Assembly (NCBI GenBank): GCA_016165875.1 | Contig: JABBOT010000012.1 | Span: forward strand, 7,471,534-7,535,533 | Reading direction: 5' to 3' | DNA: 64,000 bases | DNA from: Acanthopleura granulata | Lineage: Eukaryota > Mollusca > Polyplacophora > Chitonida > Chitonidae | Shown here: one piece after another, positions 33,801 through 45,066 of the stretch | How positions within the stretch are numbered: position 1 is the first letter of the stretch | Layout: each line of letters begins with the position of its first letter | Made by a program: the position numbers and the translations under genes | The notes under the pieces: model-generated | What the model was told of the DNA's origin: nothing | The model's input: the letters and a program-made list of their open reading frames with translations, nothing else | Databases searched by the model: none

Positions 33801-36800
33801 GTTCATAACAGGTTTGTTTATCAAGCCCTTCTGTGCTTGTCCCGTCGTAAGAAGCAGATTCTTCGACTACTTTTACAGAAGTAAGATTTGCTCATTTCAG
33901 ACATAACACAGAATGTCGTACAAGCCAAGATACTGGTACCAAGATGTCATTTTCCATGGAATGACTGTTGGGTTTTCAGTAAAAACGCCTTTTTAATGTA
34001 ACTCTTCGGAATATTGCTTTCGATGGATTTCCCGTGGTGATAAAGAGGTTCTTCTCCTTCAGAAAACGGCTCTTATCCGTCAGAAAGCGATGCTTCTAGG
34101 TTATATTTATTTCTCATGGAATGCCGATTTTTAGCAATGAGTGTTGTTGCCCTGTGCTGTGAGTGGAGAGACGCCCCATCATAAATAAGCTGTCAACAGT
34201 GGGGACTATCAGGGGTTAATGTTGACCGTGCAATTGTAGTCGGTTGGTGGGGTGATCGGGGGAATGACTGCTGGTGGTTGTCCTACAGGTCGAGATGTTT
34301 GCCAACACTTCAGCTGAGTCTCGCCAATCCCGTCCAGCCGCGGCATACCTATAACTGCCTAATCGTCGAAATGTTCGCGAATAACATAAATCCATAGAGT
34401 CTGCCATGTAATAATATATTTGATGACGGATCATTGACGAAATTGGTCACCCTCGCACTAAACTGAGCACCCCGAGTCATAAGTGTGGCTCGCTTGACCA
34501 TGCAAAGGGGGATTGATTATATGGTCATTTGTGCCAATCACAAGTACGTCAGCCGCGATGATACAAGGTTTCTACGTTCAAGTCGCGGTCATTCCCAGCT
34601 AATTTGGAAATATTCAGTCCATTACCTCTGTTTAATTCGTACATGGCAATCAAACCTGTTCACACCACGGTGGCCTGCCTCAATAAGCACAAGATTGTTA
34701 GTGATCTTATTTCTTAAATGTCAAGTCGTACTCTAAAACCACCACCTTAATTGTAAGCTACGATCTCATGGCGAAGGCTGTTAGTGCGATCGGCTTTTTC
34801 ACGAATACCTGGTCACATCTCACCGGAAATATAATCAGTATTTTGGGATTTACAAATGTGCCATTGTGCCATGGTTTTTATTCTGTCGCGTTTTTTTTCC
34901 ATCCTCACTTATAGAGGGAGAGGAAAATACAACAAAATTGATTGAAACACAAATTAGAACACCCATCACCCTTCACACGAACCAAGAAAGGTAACCAGAC
35001 AACCATTAACAGGAAGTTATGTTAGAAACAAATCACCGGAAACTTTTCTAAATGATCACGTCTGGTCGAGAAATCGATGCAGCTTCCACAAAGGAAAAAT
35101 AAGCCTAGATAAAGTACCAAATGAATTGAGATTCTAGTTCTCTTTATTGCGATACCTTATACAAATAAACTCCAAAACTAAAAAATAGTTTTTGCATACT
35201 TCGAATTTGGTGGTAGAAAGAAAAGCAGGTAAGCTCAGCTGGAGCAGGTGCCGTTGTAGTTATGATGACGCAATCTCAGGGAATATTCGCAGAAATTCCT
35301 CGCATCGCGTTGATCTCCCAGATATGTTGTATTTTCCATGTTAACACAGAGGACGGTTCACAGTCTTGTAGTCGACCTTAGTAAAAAAAATTTTAATAGA
35401 CTGAAATTGCATTGAACCTGAAAGGAGATCGAAAGTGCTAAAACTGTGAGAAAATAAGTAATGCTGTTGCCAATCAGTGACTTACATGTTCCACCCGTGG
35501 CTTGATTTTATGACAAAAGCTGCTGGTTCAATACCACTTGTCCTTACCACTGTATTTTATAGGCTTTATACAAGAAACCTCTAGAGCGTTTATATCTGTA
35601 ATCGTAATGAACAAACTTTATTTGGTGCCTGGGTACAAGACGACATCGTGGTTTTGGTTCAGGTACATGTCGGAATTGCGAATAGACCTTCCTTCTGATC
35701 GCGCGATCTTGGCTGCCTCAGGTCAGTTCAGTAATGTGCTTCAAATGAAGCTTTTGTCGGTTCAGCCATCACCTCAATTGGCTGATAGGGAAGTTATAAG
35801 GTGCAGCAGTTTCTTCTACTCCAGAGTTTGCAGAAAAGCGTAAGCTTAACACCATTCAGTGGGTGTTATTGTACTTTAAGTCATAGTGAAAAATATTGTG
35901 GTAATACCACGGCGCAAGCTTTTTTGCTTGTGAAAGGTGAGATGAGGGAAAAGATGAGAGGAGAAAAGATGAAAGACATCGAGACTGTGCTTGTTCCAAA
36001 ACTTACACTGAGTGACAATGAAACCATAGGATAATGACGAACAAAGGGCAAAGTAGGTAGATGATGCAAGAATGGGTATCACGAGAACGCCACCTGTATT
36101 CAACATTTATATTGAGTTTTACTGGAAATGTGTTTGTACTTTAACGCCAGGTGTACGAAAAGTGATAACGGTAGAACTTAGAGCCCTATCCAAAATCGGA
36201 GATATTAAATGAAGGGAATAAGAAGAACACGGTGACGTTCATTGATGAGGAAAACTTAAGAGACCAACAGTGTAGGTCGAAGTTCAAATACCAAGGATAA
36301 ACAGGAGGCATGTAAGGTGGGCCTAGTACATGTAATTGTAGGAAGTGTAGTGTAGAGTTGATGAGAAATTACTTCGCATGGCAGGATTCCTCCTACCGTT
36401 CTCACCACAAAGTGTACCGCAACATAGTAAACGTAGGTACAAGCAAGGTCGGAATGCTTGATATGCTGTCTGTTTTGCACACGTAAAGTTTGGAAAAGCT
36501 TCTCGTCAGTAGTGAAATGGCGAAATGTCCATGTACATAGCAACAGAAATCCCACTCGTAAAGTGACGGAAAACGCCGTTACAAACCAACCCTCCCCCTC
36601 CCCCCACTCGTGAAGTATCGAAGATTTTATTTCTGGAATACATGTAGACTACATCGAGAATTAAACGTATGGAAAAATGTAGTTCACCATTGCGTATCGG
36701 CGGGCCGAGGGGTATAGTATTTTTAATTCGACTCCTAGGTAACAAGGAGTTCTCCTAATTGATCACAAAAAAGTCATTCCTTTGTAAGCACGGTTTTCTT

Positions 36801-37360
36801 TACGCGCATAACTACTGTGTGTTTTACACGATACACGTTTCCCTTGAGTTCCTCCTACGAACATCCCTAGGACATGTTTGGAGTCGTTTTCTTGTCGGTA
36901 TTTATGGCTTGTTTCACTTCCGTATCGATTGAAGCTTTTTATTCTTATCATTTCAAAACGAATTACGTAAATGGAGTGCAGAGAAAAAATGTTAAGCCAC
37001 AACCACCGTGGCATTGCTAAGCCATTGTCAAGCAAATGAAGCAGACGTAAATAGGTCCCTGGAGGTTTTCAATCACCTGGCCTTGACAGACAAATCAAGG
37101 CATAGCCAATATTCGACTTGGTTATCACTGATTTCAGTGAATACAAAAATTCCTGTCAAATTGTGGGGCTGACATCAGCTTCGAGACCAGGGGTTCGGAG
37201 AGGCGGAGGTTATTTGGGGCAAATACATGTGTAAAGAGATACACACACGACTGAAAATCTGCAACAATAACTAGATAGAAACTAACTGTTACACGTAACT
37301 GTTGAATCGAAACTCGAACTCCGCATCACATGCGGGCATTAGCCTGTTCTTCGCAGGTTT
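30880..37360. other. 6.5 kb without recognised genes
   Basis: Frames up to about 100 codons are present (for example 35538-35843 and 36256-36555), but none shows a domain, signal or splice context that I can defend. Confidence 0.4.
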
Positions 37361-37364
37361 AACG

Positions 37365-37812
37365 GTGTCAGCGTGGGGAACACTATGGTTGTAGATATCC
37401 TGTCATTAGCTATAATTCTTGGTATGTCTCGTAGAGACCAAGTAGTTTTAACAAGATGCCATGTTGGGCATTCTCGTCTACCACACAATTTTGTCGTGGA
37501 TATAAGCAGTGCCCTGGAGTGTGTTGGGTGTGATGCGCAATGCGGCATCAAATATATCATTGTTGACTGTAGACTGTAGTCGCCTCTATGTTTAACTTAT
37601 TTGACACCGTCGCTGGCAATGCTGGTATTGATTACTTAAAGTATATAGGAGTATATAAGATACAATTCTTTTTTACATCATACATACATATTTCTAGTTT
37701 ATATATACATATTAGAATTTTAAGAATTATTGTGGTTTAAGAGTTTTAACCAAGATTTACTTGTTTTACCTGGTTTTAAACACGTCTGTCCTTTCCATTT
37801 GATTTGCAATAA
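37365..37812 (+). mobile_element. LINE fragment E (ORF2 C-terminus and part of the 3' UTR)
   Basis: The frame 37373-37579 reads LSLAIILGMSRRDQVVLTRC, then HVGHSRLPHNFVVDISSA and ECVGCDAQCGIKYIIVDC, the terminal Cys/His knuckle of the A/B LINE family. It is followed by 3' UTR sequence to GTCTGTCCTTTCCATTTGAT at about 37810. Here the last ~100 bases and the CATT tail are missing, so this fragment is truncated at both ends. Confidence 0.8.
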
Positions 37813-37815
37813 TCA

Positions 37816-37862
37816 TACAACCTAACCAGGGTGAATAATACAACCTAACCAGGGTGACTAAT
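37816..37862 (+). repeat. Short tandem duplication
   Basis: ACAACCTAACCAGGGTGA is present twice in a row (period 23) directly after the truncated end of LINE fragment E. Confidence 0.8.
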
Positions 37863-37879
37863 GGTTTCTGCCTGAATCT

Positions 37880-38057
37880 CTCCATAGCCTATGGTGAGTG
37901 AATCGCGATCGAATCCAGCTCTTGCCGGATCAGCTGCAGCTTTACGTCGGGAGACCTGTTACGTACCTGATGAGGTGTGGTGTCTTGCTCGGCGTGTGCC
38001 GCTCATAACCCCGATCGCCGTTATAAAAAGGATGGAAAAAAATGAAATAAATAAATG
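37880..38057 (+). mobile_element. Probable SINE of another family
   Basis: It has a B-box-like GATCGAATCC at 37907-37916, then a body (TTACGTCGGGAGACCTGTTA, GTGCCGCTCATAACCCCGAT) and a tail GGAAAAAAATGAAATAAATAAATG. The A box is not clear, so it may be 5' truncated. Confidence 0.5.
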
Positions 38058-39402
38058 AAGCAACATTGCCTGTGGACATAAAGCTTTCCTTTGGCTTTAG
38101 TCGGATATATTCAAAAGTATTTTCTATCGCCAAATATCTACACTTAAAATGCTCCGAGTGTTTCATCTTAAATCCTACCTACTCTGTGACAGCTCAAAAA
38201 GATAAAAAAAGAACTTTCACTATACATCAAAGGATCTTACGGTTGACGTGGTTCAAAATCAGGAGGCCGTTAAAGGAATTCATTTGTTTTACATTTGTTT
38301 TCTTTAGAACGTTTTGGTGGCTCTGCAAATCTTCCGTTATAGAAGAACAAGATGTAAATGCAATGTAGCGATGGTTAAAATTAGCATTTTCTGCAGCACA
38401 TTTCATTATAAGAACACGTCCCATCAAGAACAAGTGGATGGGACGTGTTATAACTAGATGCAGGGTTCAAAGACTTTTGAGAGAAAAGAGAAAGTGGAAT
38501 CTCATCTCTGGGAACATTTCTCCTTTTGATGGACATTAAGGTCGAGTAGCTAGATTCCTGCAGGAAGCAGAAAATTTACTTCTCATTTCGGATGAATGTG
38601 ATCATTTCTCATTGAATCCCGGAGATCCAATGATGTAACAGGCGGAGTGGAGAGAGCTGTATTTATCGCCCGGGGAACCGGGGCCTGGAATTGGCTGTAG
38701 TGAAGATAAACACATTAGCGACCGTTTGTCACACTGCAGCGGATCCCTCGCAGACAGTAACTTATATTCGTAATTTGAAATCCTCCCGGGCCAGGGTGAA
38801 CACCAGCCGAAGCGGCAGATATATGCAATTAAACAGGTCCCACTGAAATGTAATGCTTTTTTGTTTTGTGTTGTTTTTATTTTTAGTCTCTCAAACTAAA
38901 CGACGAAGTGGGAAATGTCCATCCTTTGTGGTAAACAATGGATCTGACGTCCCTACAAATTGTGCTGCATTCGAAAATTCTTCATTCTCCTGATGCTCTT
39001 TTCCTGTATGTCATCTGTATCCTGGTTCGTCAATATGTATTGTGTGATATTCATCGAATGCGTATTGAAATTGGAGGTGGAAGTAAAATCTGTAAAATGA
39101 CCAACAACTGGTGCTTAATCTAGGTTCCATGTCCATTTGTACTGTCAAAAATTTAGATTGCACTCAGGACTGTTTGACGTCAGTCACCACGTTTCAACAC
39201 TATTTTTATTAGTAGTCTGTCCCTTTCCTATGGTTATATTCATATTTTGAGTAGTTCTAGACCAGCAAAGTCTAATAAATTGTGCTTAACAGCACTGCCT
39301 TTTTTTACCTTATTCTGCGCCATAGCGCTGGGTGGTGGTCTAAGTTGTTATTTTTTAAACGATTACATGACCCGAACAAACGCTGATTCAGGATAACTGA
39401 AA

Positions 39403-39472
39403 GTAGGTTGGATTTCCGCTGTACCATATGAACATTTGCTAAACTTGCACACTGTCGTCGCTTCTCTCGTTT
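39403..39472 (+). repeat. Dispersed ~70-bp repeat, copy 1
   Basis: GGTTGGATTTC through CACACTGTC(G/A)TCGCT to TTTTAC is shared with 44997-45066. Confidence 0.6.
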
Positions 39473-39528
39473 TACCCCTCTGCCATTATTGGTCATTGGG
39501 TATTGTAACGGTGGGCGTCCATCCGTCT

Positions 39529-40000
39529 GTCGGTATCCTTGTGAACTCTCTTTCTGTAGACCGGTTTAGCCCAAGTCCACTAAACTTACAGCACATTTAC
39601 TCTTTGCCATGGGGAAGAAACCCATTAATTTTCAGCGACCCTGACTTTTTTCTTCAAGGTCATTTGGGGCATTTAATTTAAATGTTATAAATGACTTGCG
39701 TACGTGATATTTCCAGATAGGTTTAGCCCTTGTTAACCAAACCTACACCATACTTACAATTTTGCACGAGGAAAGACCCTGGTGAATTTCAGCTACATTG
39801 GCCCCTTTCTGCAAGGTCATTTGGGTCATTTCATATGAAAAGCCTGTAAACATCATATCTCTTTAACAGTTTGTCCCAAGTTCACGAATCTTCTACCACA
39901 CCTACCCTCCAGTATGATTAAGAACCCTGTCGATTTTCGGCGACTTTGATTTTATCAAGACCATTACGGTCATTTAATTTAGATTTCATGAATGGCTGGT
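39529..40000 (+). repeat. Degenerate tandem repeat, three ~155-bp units
   Basis: Units start at about 39529, 39696 and 39853. Each has a (G)TTTAGCCC/TTGTCCC segment, then 'CCAAA/CTAAACTTACA', 'GGAAGAAACCC', 'TTTCAGCGACCCTGACTT' and 'CAAGGTCATTTGGGTCATTT' variants. It is non-coding. Confidence 0.7.
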
Positions 40001-40009
40001 ATTACACAT

Positions 40010-41120
40010 AATATATCCCGGAATTTGTGTCTTTTGTTACACTGTACATGTGGTTAAGGTCGATGGTTTTGAGTGCACTGCGCGGTATTTTACTCTCTGT
40101 GCTGTAATTTATGATATTCACTTGCCTATCATAGCATGTTGGAAAATTTTTCACACTTAAAGGGCGAATCGTATCTTCCAACATTTTAGAAGAGGCTGTT
40201 TTCGGACCATGCTTTTGAAGACAGACACTGGCTGATAAAGACGCGATTGAATGTGTTCAATTTTGGTTAAAACAGTACTCATGGTTTCTACATGGTCCTC
40301 CCATCTGAAGAAAAGTGGGAAGCATTTTTATTCCAGTCGCTACTTTCATATTTCAGAATGTTGCATTGGTTAGATATACCTTTGTTTTAATACGTAAACG
40401 AATCTCATTGAGAAAGTCTCTATACTTAGAAACTGTTGTGCTTATGTCCTGTATAATAAGACATATCTGGTCTACATACTGTCCAATGCATGAAATGCTG
40501 GTTCTTCAATCTAAATTGTTCAAAGCCTCTAAAAATTCTCTCTTTGACTCTCTAAAGTGTTAAAATCCTCTCTCACACGTTCATTATTTCAAAATCTTCC
40601 TAGGCCTAAGAAGTTTACTTTCAGATCTTCGTCGTCCTTAGCAGGGAACAACAACACATAAATCTCTTAAAGCTGTTAATCAAGTAGGAAATCAGACTGC
40701 CTCTATGATGGCCTCCCCAGGGGAACCGCTTAAGATAAACAGAAGTCTAATCACGTAGTATAAATATTGAATGATCTACCTGGACGTTCTAACGCCGGGT
40801 CTTTCCGACAGTTTTTACGCCTTTGTCGTATGTGCTCTGATACAGAAGACTACACTGGGCATGTTTACCCAGGCGATTCAGGGCCAGATCATCTTAGAAG
40901 ACATTCAAAAGACGAATTTTCCACTTTCAGTTTTGTGCTTGACTCATGTGGAATGGGTACTTCAGCCTCAGACCTGTGCAGATCATCCTACCATCTCTCA
41001 GCTCTGCAATCGTTTAGTGTTAATCCCAGCCTTAAAAACAAGATGATTTAGACCTCCATCAAATATTCTCAACCTGATGCAGTCATGTACCTTCGTACTT
41101 GTTTCAACTGTTGGAAGCTC
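40010..41120. other. 1.1 kb with only weak frames
   Basis: Overlapping frames at 40767-41051 could be a decayed retroelement (FRQFLRLCRMCSDTED resembles the end of Penelope-like RTs), but this is not strong enough to call. Confidence 0.3.
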
Positions 41121-41124
41121 ATGC

Positions 41125-41290
41125 TAGATTCCTCCCCGGTCGTATGTGGGAAGGTTTGCCAGAAACCTGTGGATGGTCTGCGCCCTAGGCGATGCCCGGT
41201 TTCGGCACACCATAATGCTGGCCGCCGTCAGACACATGAAATATTTTTCAATACGGCGTAAAACATCCAATGAAATATATAAATGAAAAA
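41125..41290 (+). mobile_element. SINE fragment (5' truncated)
   Basis: GTCGTATGTGGGAAGGTTTG and CATAATGCTGGCCGCCGTCA are followed by the tail ATACGGCGTAAAACATCCAA and AATATATAAATG. It belongs to the 24721 SINE family; the tRNA-like head is missing. Confidence 0.82.
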
Positions 41291-41299
41291 ATCAATCAA

Positions 41300-43220
41300 A
41301 TACTTTGGGATATACGTCGGGGAAACCAACTGCATCTTATGGAAAACTGAATTTAACGTCGACGATTTTGGTGCGTGCTGAACTGTTTATTCATTCAGCT
41401 GTTTCTGACATCGGACCGTTGACCACTGACACTCACCTGGCTCTCACTACAAACAGCGGACACGTCATGAGCAAAACAGATCAAAAGAATCACCGATACC
41501 AATAAGGTTTCCAGGCCAGCCAGGAACCCTACTGGATTTATAAACTCCACACTATGGCGCCAACTGGTCTCAAGGATAAGATTTATCTAACTACCCACCC
41601 ACCACACACAATCATTTTATATAGTTAACTCCGACGAAGACTTGTATTACACCATCTTGTTTCCCGTTAGTCTCCGCGTTGGCTGGACCCTTAAGCTGTT
41701 TTTCACCCATACTGCAGATCAGACTGACAATTCCTTTATTCCTGAGTATTGTATTTCTGTGTGAACTTTCATAGTTTACGTCAGTCTGTCATCTAAGGCA
41801 CCACATGAAACAGTAAAAGTGATGTTGTATTGGGGCAAGGAAAAATCCTTTACCTTCTTGTAACCAATGGGGAATTAGCTTATATAGATTATAGTTTCTC
41901 TCTTTCCTGGATATTTTCAATCCATGACTCCGATCAGTTAGTTCCCTTACGTTGCACCAAAGCCGTTTTTAGGAAGCCTTCATAGTGTTACGTGCACGTA
42001 AGTATAATGGCCACGTCGTAAAGCTCAACCCTGTTGTATATTTTCTACGCGTCGTGAATGTAGGTCCTATTGAGTATATGTTTATAGAAGCAGCGTGATC
42101 CCAAGTCCTGTTGTATATTTTTCACCTGTCATGTGGCCATGTGGTGTATATTTCACATATCGTGAGCTAAGACCCTATTTTATATTTTCCATGCGTTGTA
42201 AACCCATGTATATATGTGCATAAATATATGTGTTGTATGGCTGCTACATTTTACAACGCAGGCTTCTTTAACGCGCTTACAAAGTAAATGCAGATTGGAC
42301 CATGTACACCCTTCACATGTGAGTGTTTTAAAAGGGATTCTAGCTTAAACCTTAGTGGTACTCTGCTACAAATGTATACAGAAAAGACGTGAGAAACTCA
42401 TATAGAAAGAATTCTATATAAAATATTGCACCACGAGTATTTCTATACATAAATACACGGCACAATAGAAAAGAAAGATATATCTCACCACAAAGCACTC
42501 CTTAAAACACAAAACTTTGTTATCTTTGATGATGGAGTGCCATATATAAAATAGCTGGAAACTTAAGTGATCGGTTTGGATTCTCACAAATTCATGGAAC
42601 GACTAACATATACACCAACAATCCGCTCATGCGCTGTATGTTGGCTAAAGCTTGCGAAGCGGTTTACATTGTATACTATGTTCACACAGTGCGATTTTTC
42701 CCATCGACCCGTCAAATTCGACGATGTGTAATGAGTGAAATCGTTCAACTCTGACCTCAAAGCAGGTGATTTGTTGTATGCCTGCCAAAGTTTTGTTTTC
42801 CTCCAGTTGTTTCCACCAATAAAGTCTAAAGAGTATTGTGTCATTGAGATAAACCTAACCATAAAAACATTTTATGGTTAATTCAGTCTGATTTATATGG
42901 TTGACACGATCGTATTGGACTCGTATGTTATAGTGACCACATCCACGAGAAAAATACGATTGAGATTACAAAGGTTGCCTATAGCGATAACTGTTTATGG
43001 CTGTGCAAGACCATATATGACCAACTGCGTACCTCAGCTATATGTGTGGGGGGTTTCATCCAGAGTTCAACGCCTTGCTAAATGAATAAATTAATTTATT
43101 ACAGTTTCTGCATAAGAACTGGTTCTCTTTCAAGACAATGTGGGCGTTTCAGGTTTTTGTATCTGCAGAGCTGTTAGGCGTAAAGTAATCTGTAGCAACG
43201 TTAATTTTCTTGCTTTGCAG
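41300..43220. other. Upstream region of the GPCR, no coding features
   Basis: Apart from the minisatellite at 42025-42215, only frames without recognisable domains are seen (for example 42584-42862 on the minus strand). The promoter and 5' exon of the receptor may lie here or further left. Confidence 0.4.
42025..42215 (+). repeat. Degenerate ~35-bp minisatellite
   Basis: About five variants of CCCTGTTGTATATTTTCTAC plus CGTCGTGA start near 42029, 42067, 42108, 42140 and 42173. Copies are strongly diverged and spacing varies from 32 to 41. Confidence 0.55.
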
Positions 43221-43294
43221 AGTCGGGGCGAGCACCTGCTGTCCATACCGTGTACTCCTCGCCTTCCTGTTAAGCATTGGAATTGGGAAGAAAA
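43221..43294 (+). other. 5' UTR end of the GPCR mRNA, preceded by a splice acceptor
   Basis: A strong acceptor (TTAATTTTCTTGCTTTGCAG) ends at 43220, 74 bases before the receptor ATG, so a non-coding 5' exon upstream is likely. The first upstream exon and promoter were not identified. The acceptor is read directly; its use is inferred. Confidence 0.5.
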
Positions 43295-43833
43295 ATGAGC
43301 GCAAATGCCAGCTTTCTAACGCTGGTGAATGAGTGGGGCCTTCAGTCTCTGACTTTGCTGAAAGAGGACCCACGCGATACCATCGAACACTTCCTAATGG
43401 AGAATAACCTGACGGGCTATGGCCCCAATGTCTCTGATCACATCGGTGAGATTGATATAACGGCCTATATGAAACGTTGTGATCGTTCACCTTCCTACCA
43501 CAGGGATTACACACAGATAACCGGAGTTCGGGTGGCTATGGTTGTGCTTTATTGTGTAGTTATGTTTGGTGCCATTGTCGGAAACATAATGGTTGTGTTG
43601 ACTATTACACGCAATGCCTACATGAGAACCGTGACCAACTATTACATATTCAACTTGGCAGTGTCGGATCTGCTTGTTTCTGTGATTGTAATGCCCCTAA
43701 AACTCCTGGAATACACTTCGCCGTGCCACTGGCAGGTCTTCGGAAATGATATTTTGTGCTCACTTCAGTACTACCTGCTGCCAATATTTGTGTTTGCTAG
43801 TGATCTGACACTGGTGGCTATTTCCATTGAAAG
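43295..43833 (+). CDS. Class A peptide-type GPCR, coding exon 1 (N-terminus to TM3)
   Basis: This exon encodes residues 1-179 plus two bases of codon 180 of a seven-transmembrane receptor at the plasma membrane. The ATG at 43295 is chosen because it has A at -3 and follows a splice acceptor; the open frame upstream lacks another ATG. The extracellular N-terminus (about 75 residues) has N-glycosylation sequons at N4, N38 and N45. TM1 (about 77-103) contains GN with N97 at position 1.50. TM2 (115-136) contains NLAVSD with D125 at 2.50. Extracellular loop 1 carries W-x-x-F-G, and C155 opens TM3 as the conserved disulphide cysteine. The exon ends inside the E/DRY motif (IER), at donor AG|GTAAAT, phase 2. 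The family is rhodopsin-like neuropeptide receptor. CCK/sulfakinin-, trissin- or orexin/allatotropin-type ligands are all possible, and the sequence alone does not decide. Confidence 0.88.
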
Positions 43834-44097
43834 GTAAATATGATTTATTTATACGTTTATGGTTCTTATTTCATAACGTGAAGGGTAAATATGATTTTTT
43901 AAAAAGTATTTGTTTGTTTTTTTTTCGGCGACAGATTAATATGATTCATTTAAGCATGTTTGTTATTTTGTACCGCGAAAGGTAAATATGCTTTATTTCT
44001 GTATAAGGCTGTTATCATATACAGTAAAAGGTAAACATGCATAATTTGTATATTTGGTTGTTATCTTATACCGTGAAATGTAAATATGATTCATTTT
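43829..44097 (+). repeat. ~49-bp degenerate tandem array starting at the splice donor
   Basis: Six imperfect units with core GAAAGGTAAATATGATT begin at about 43829, 43879, 43929, 43977, 44026 and 44074, a spacing of 48-51 bases. The first unit is the real exon 1/intron boundary. Units 2, 4, 5 and 6 keep a GTAA after the AAAG-like context, whereas unit 3 has lost the GT. Confidence 0.75.
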
Positions 44098-44996
44098 GGT
44101 AAATTGTTTTATACCATGTTTAGCAATATTTCACTATGATAAGGTTTGTGGGGTACACTTCTAAACTAGTTCAAGTCAAACAAAGAAGTTGTAATAAAAT
44201 TGTACCATATGGCACAGATTTGGTATAACTGAAAAAGGAGAACAATTCAGACAGCACACCAGGTTTCTGATTTGATTGTAATAATTGGGTACAAAAGAAT
44301 TGCGGCACATATTACATAAAGGCACACATGGTGTTTGAGAACGAAATGACATGACGGCAGAGGTAAGCTGTGGGTGTGGCTTCGTAAAGGACTGAAATTG
44401 CAAATTCAATCAAAACGCCCAAACGGTGAACTGTTTCGGATGACATTCTTCACTTATTCTGTGGAGATCACCGAGTTTTTCTAACTATAATTAGACGCCT
44501 CGTAATATTGACAGCTTCCTTCTAATTTTGAGTTCGCTAAACAGATGTAAAACAATCTTGGCTGATTTATGAACGAGCCACAACGAAAACGTTAAATCTG
44601 TCATCCTGGCGTCATATGTTTTTAATCATAATGGCAGTGTTATGACATACCCTCTCTTCGACCGAGTGCAAACTAGAAACAAATTCCTGAGCGTTCCTTT
44701 TTGTCTGCATAAATAACAAACTATAAACTGTCAACACGCTTTTCGCTGCATCAATGATACAACATCAAAATTGCTTCTCTTTAAGCTTGTATTACATTTT
44801 TTTTAATTTTAAGACGTTGAGGATTGTACAGAAAAAGATTACCCCCTTCTTACAAGTTTCTGTTCGGTAGATCATACTATTTTTCTAGAATTAACAATTC
44901 TTTTAAAGTAAGAGTGGTAGAGGGATGTGAGTTGTTACTTTTCAAACATGTACATAAACAATTAAATTAAAATCGTAACTGAGGTAAGCAAATAAG

Positions 44997-45066
44997 AGGT
45001 TGGATTTCTCTGGTTCCGGGTAACCATTTGCCAACTATCACACTGTCATCGCTGTTCTGGTTTTAC
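44997..45066 (+). repeat. Dispersed ~70-bp repeat, copy 2
   Basis: This is the second copy of the 39403-39472 sequence, inside the GPCR intron, with about three quarters of positions matching by eye. Confidence 0.6.

Noticed and set aside
35876..36106. Overlapping minus-strand frames
   Set aside because: Two frames are open over the same bases with no domain; consistent with chance.
40767..41051. Two overlapping + frames of about 90 codons
   Set aside because: A weak resemblance to the end of a Penelope-like RT (LRLCRMCSDTED) was seen, but there were no catalytic motifs nearby and both frames are equally open.
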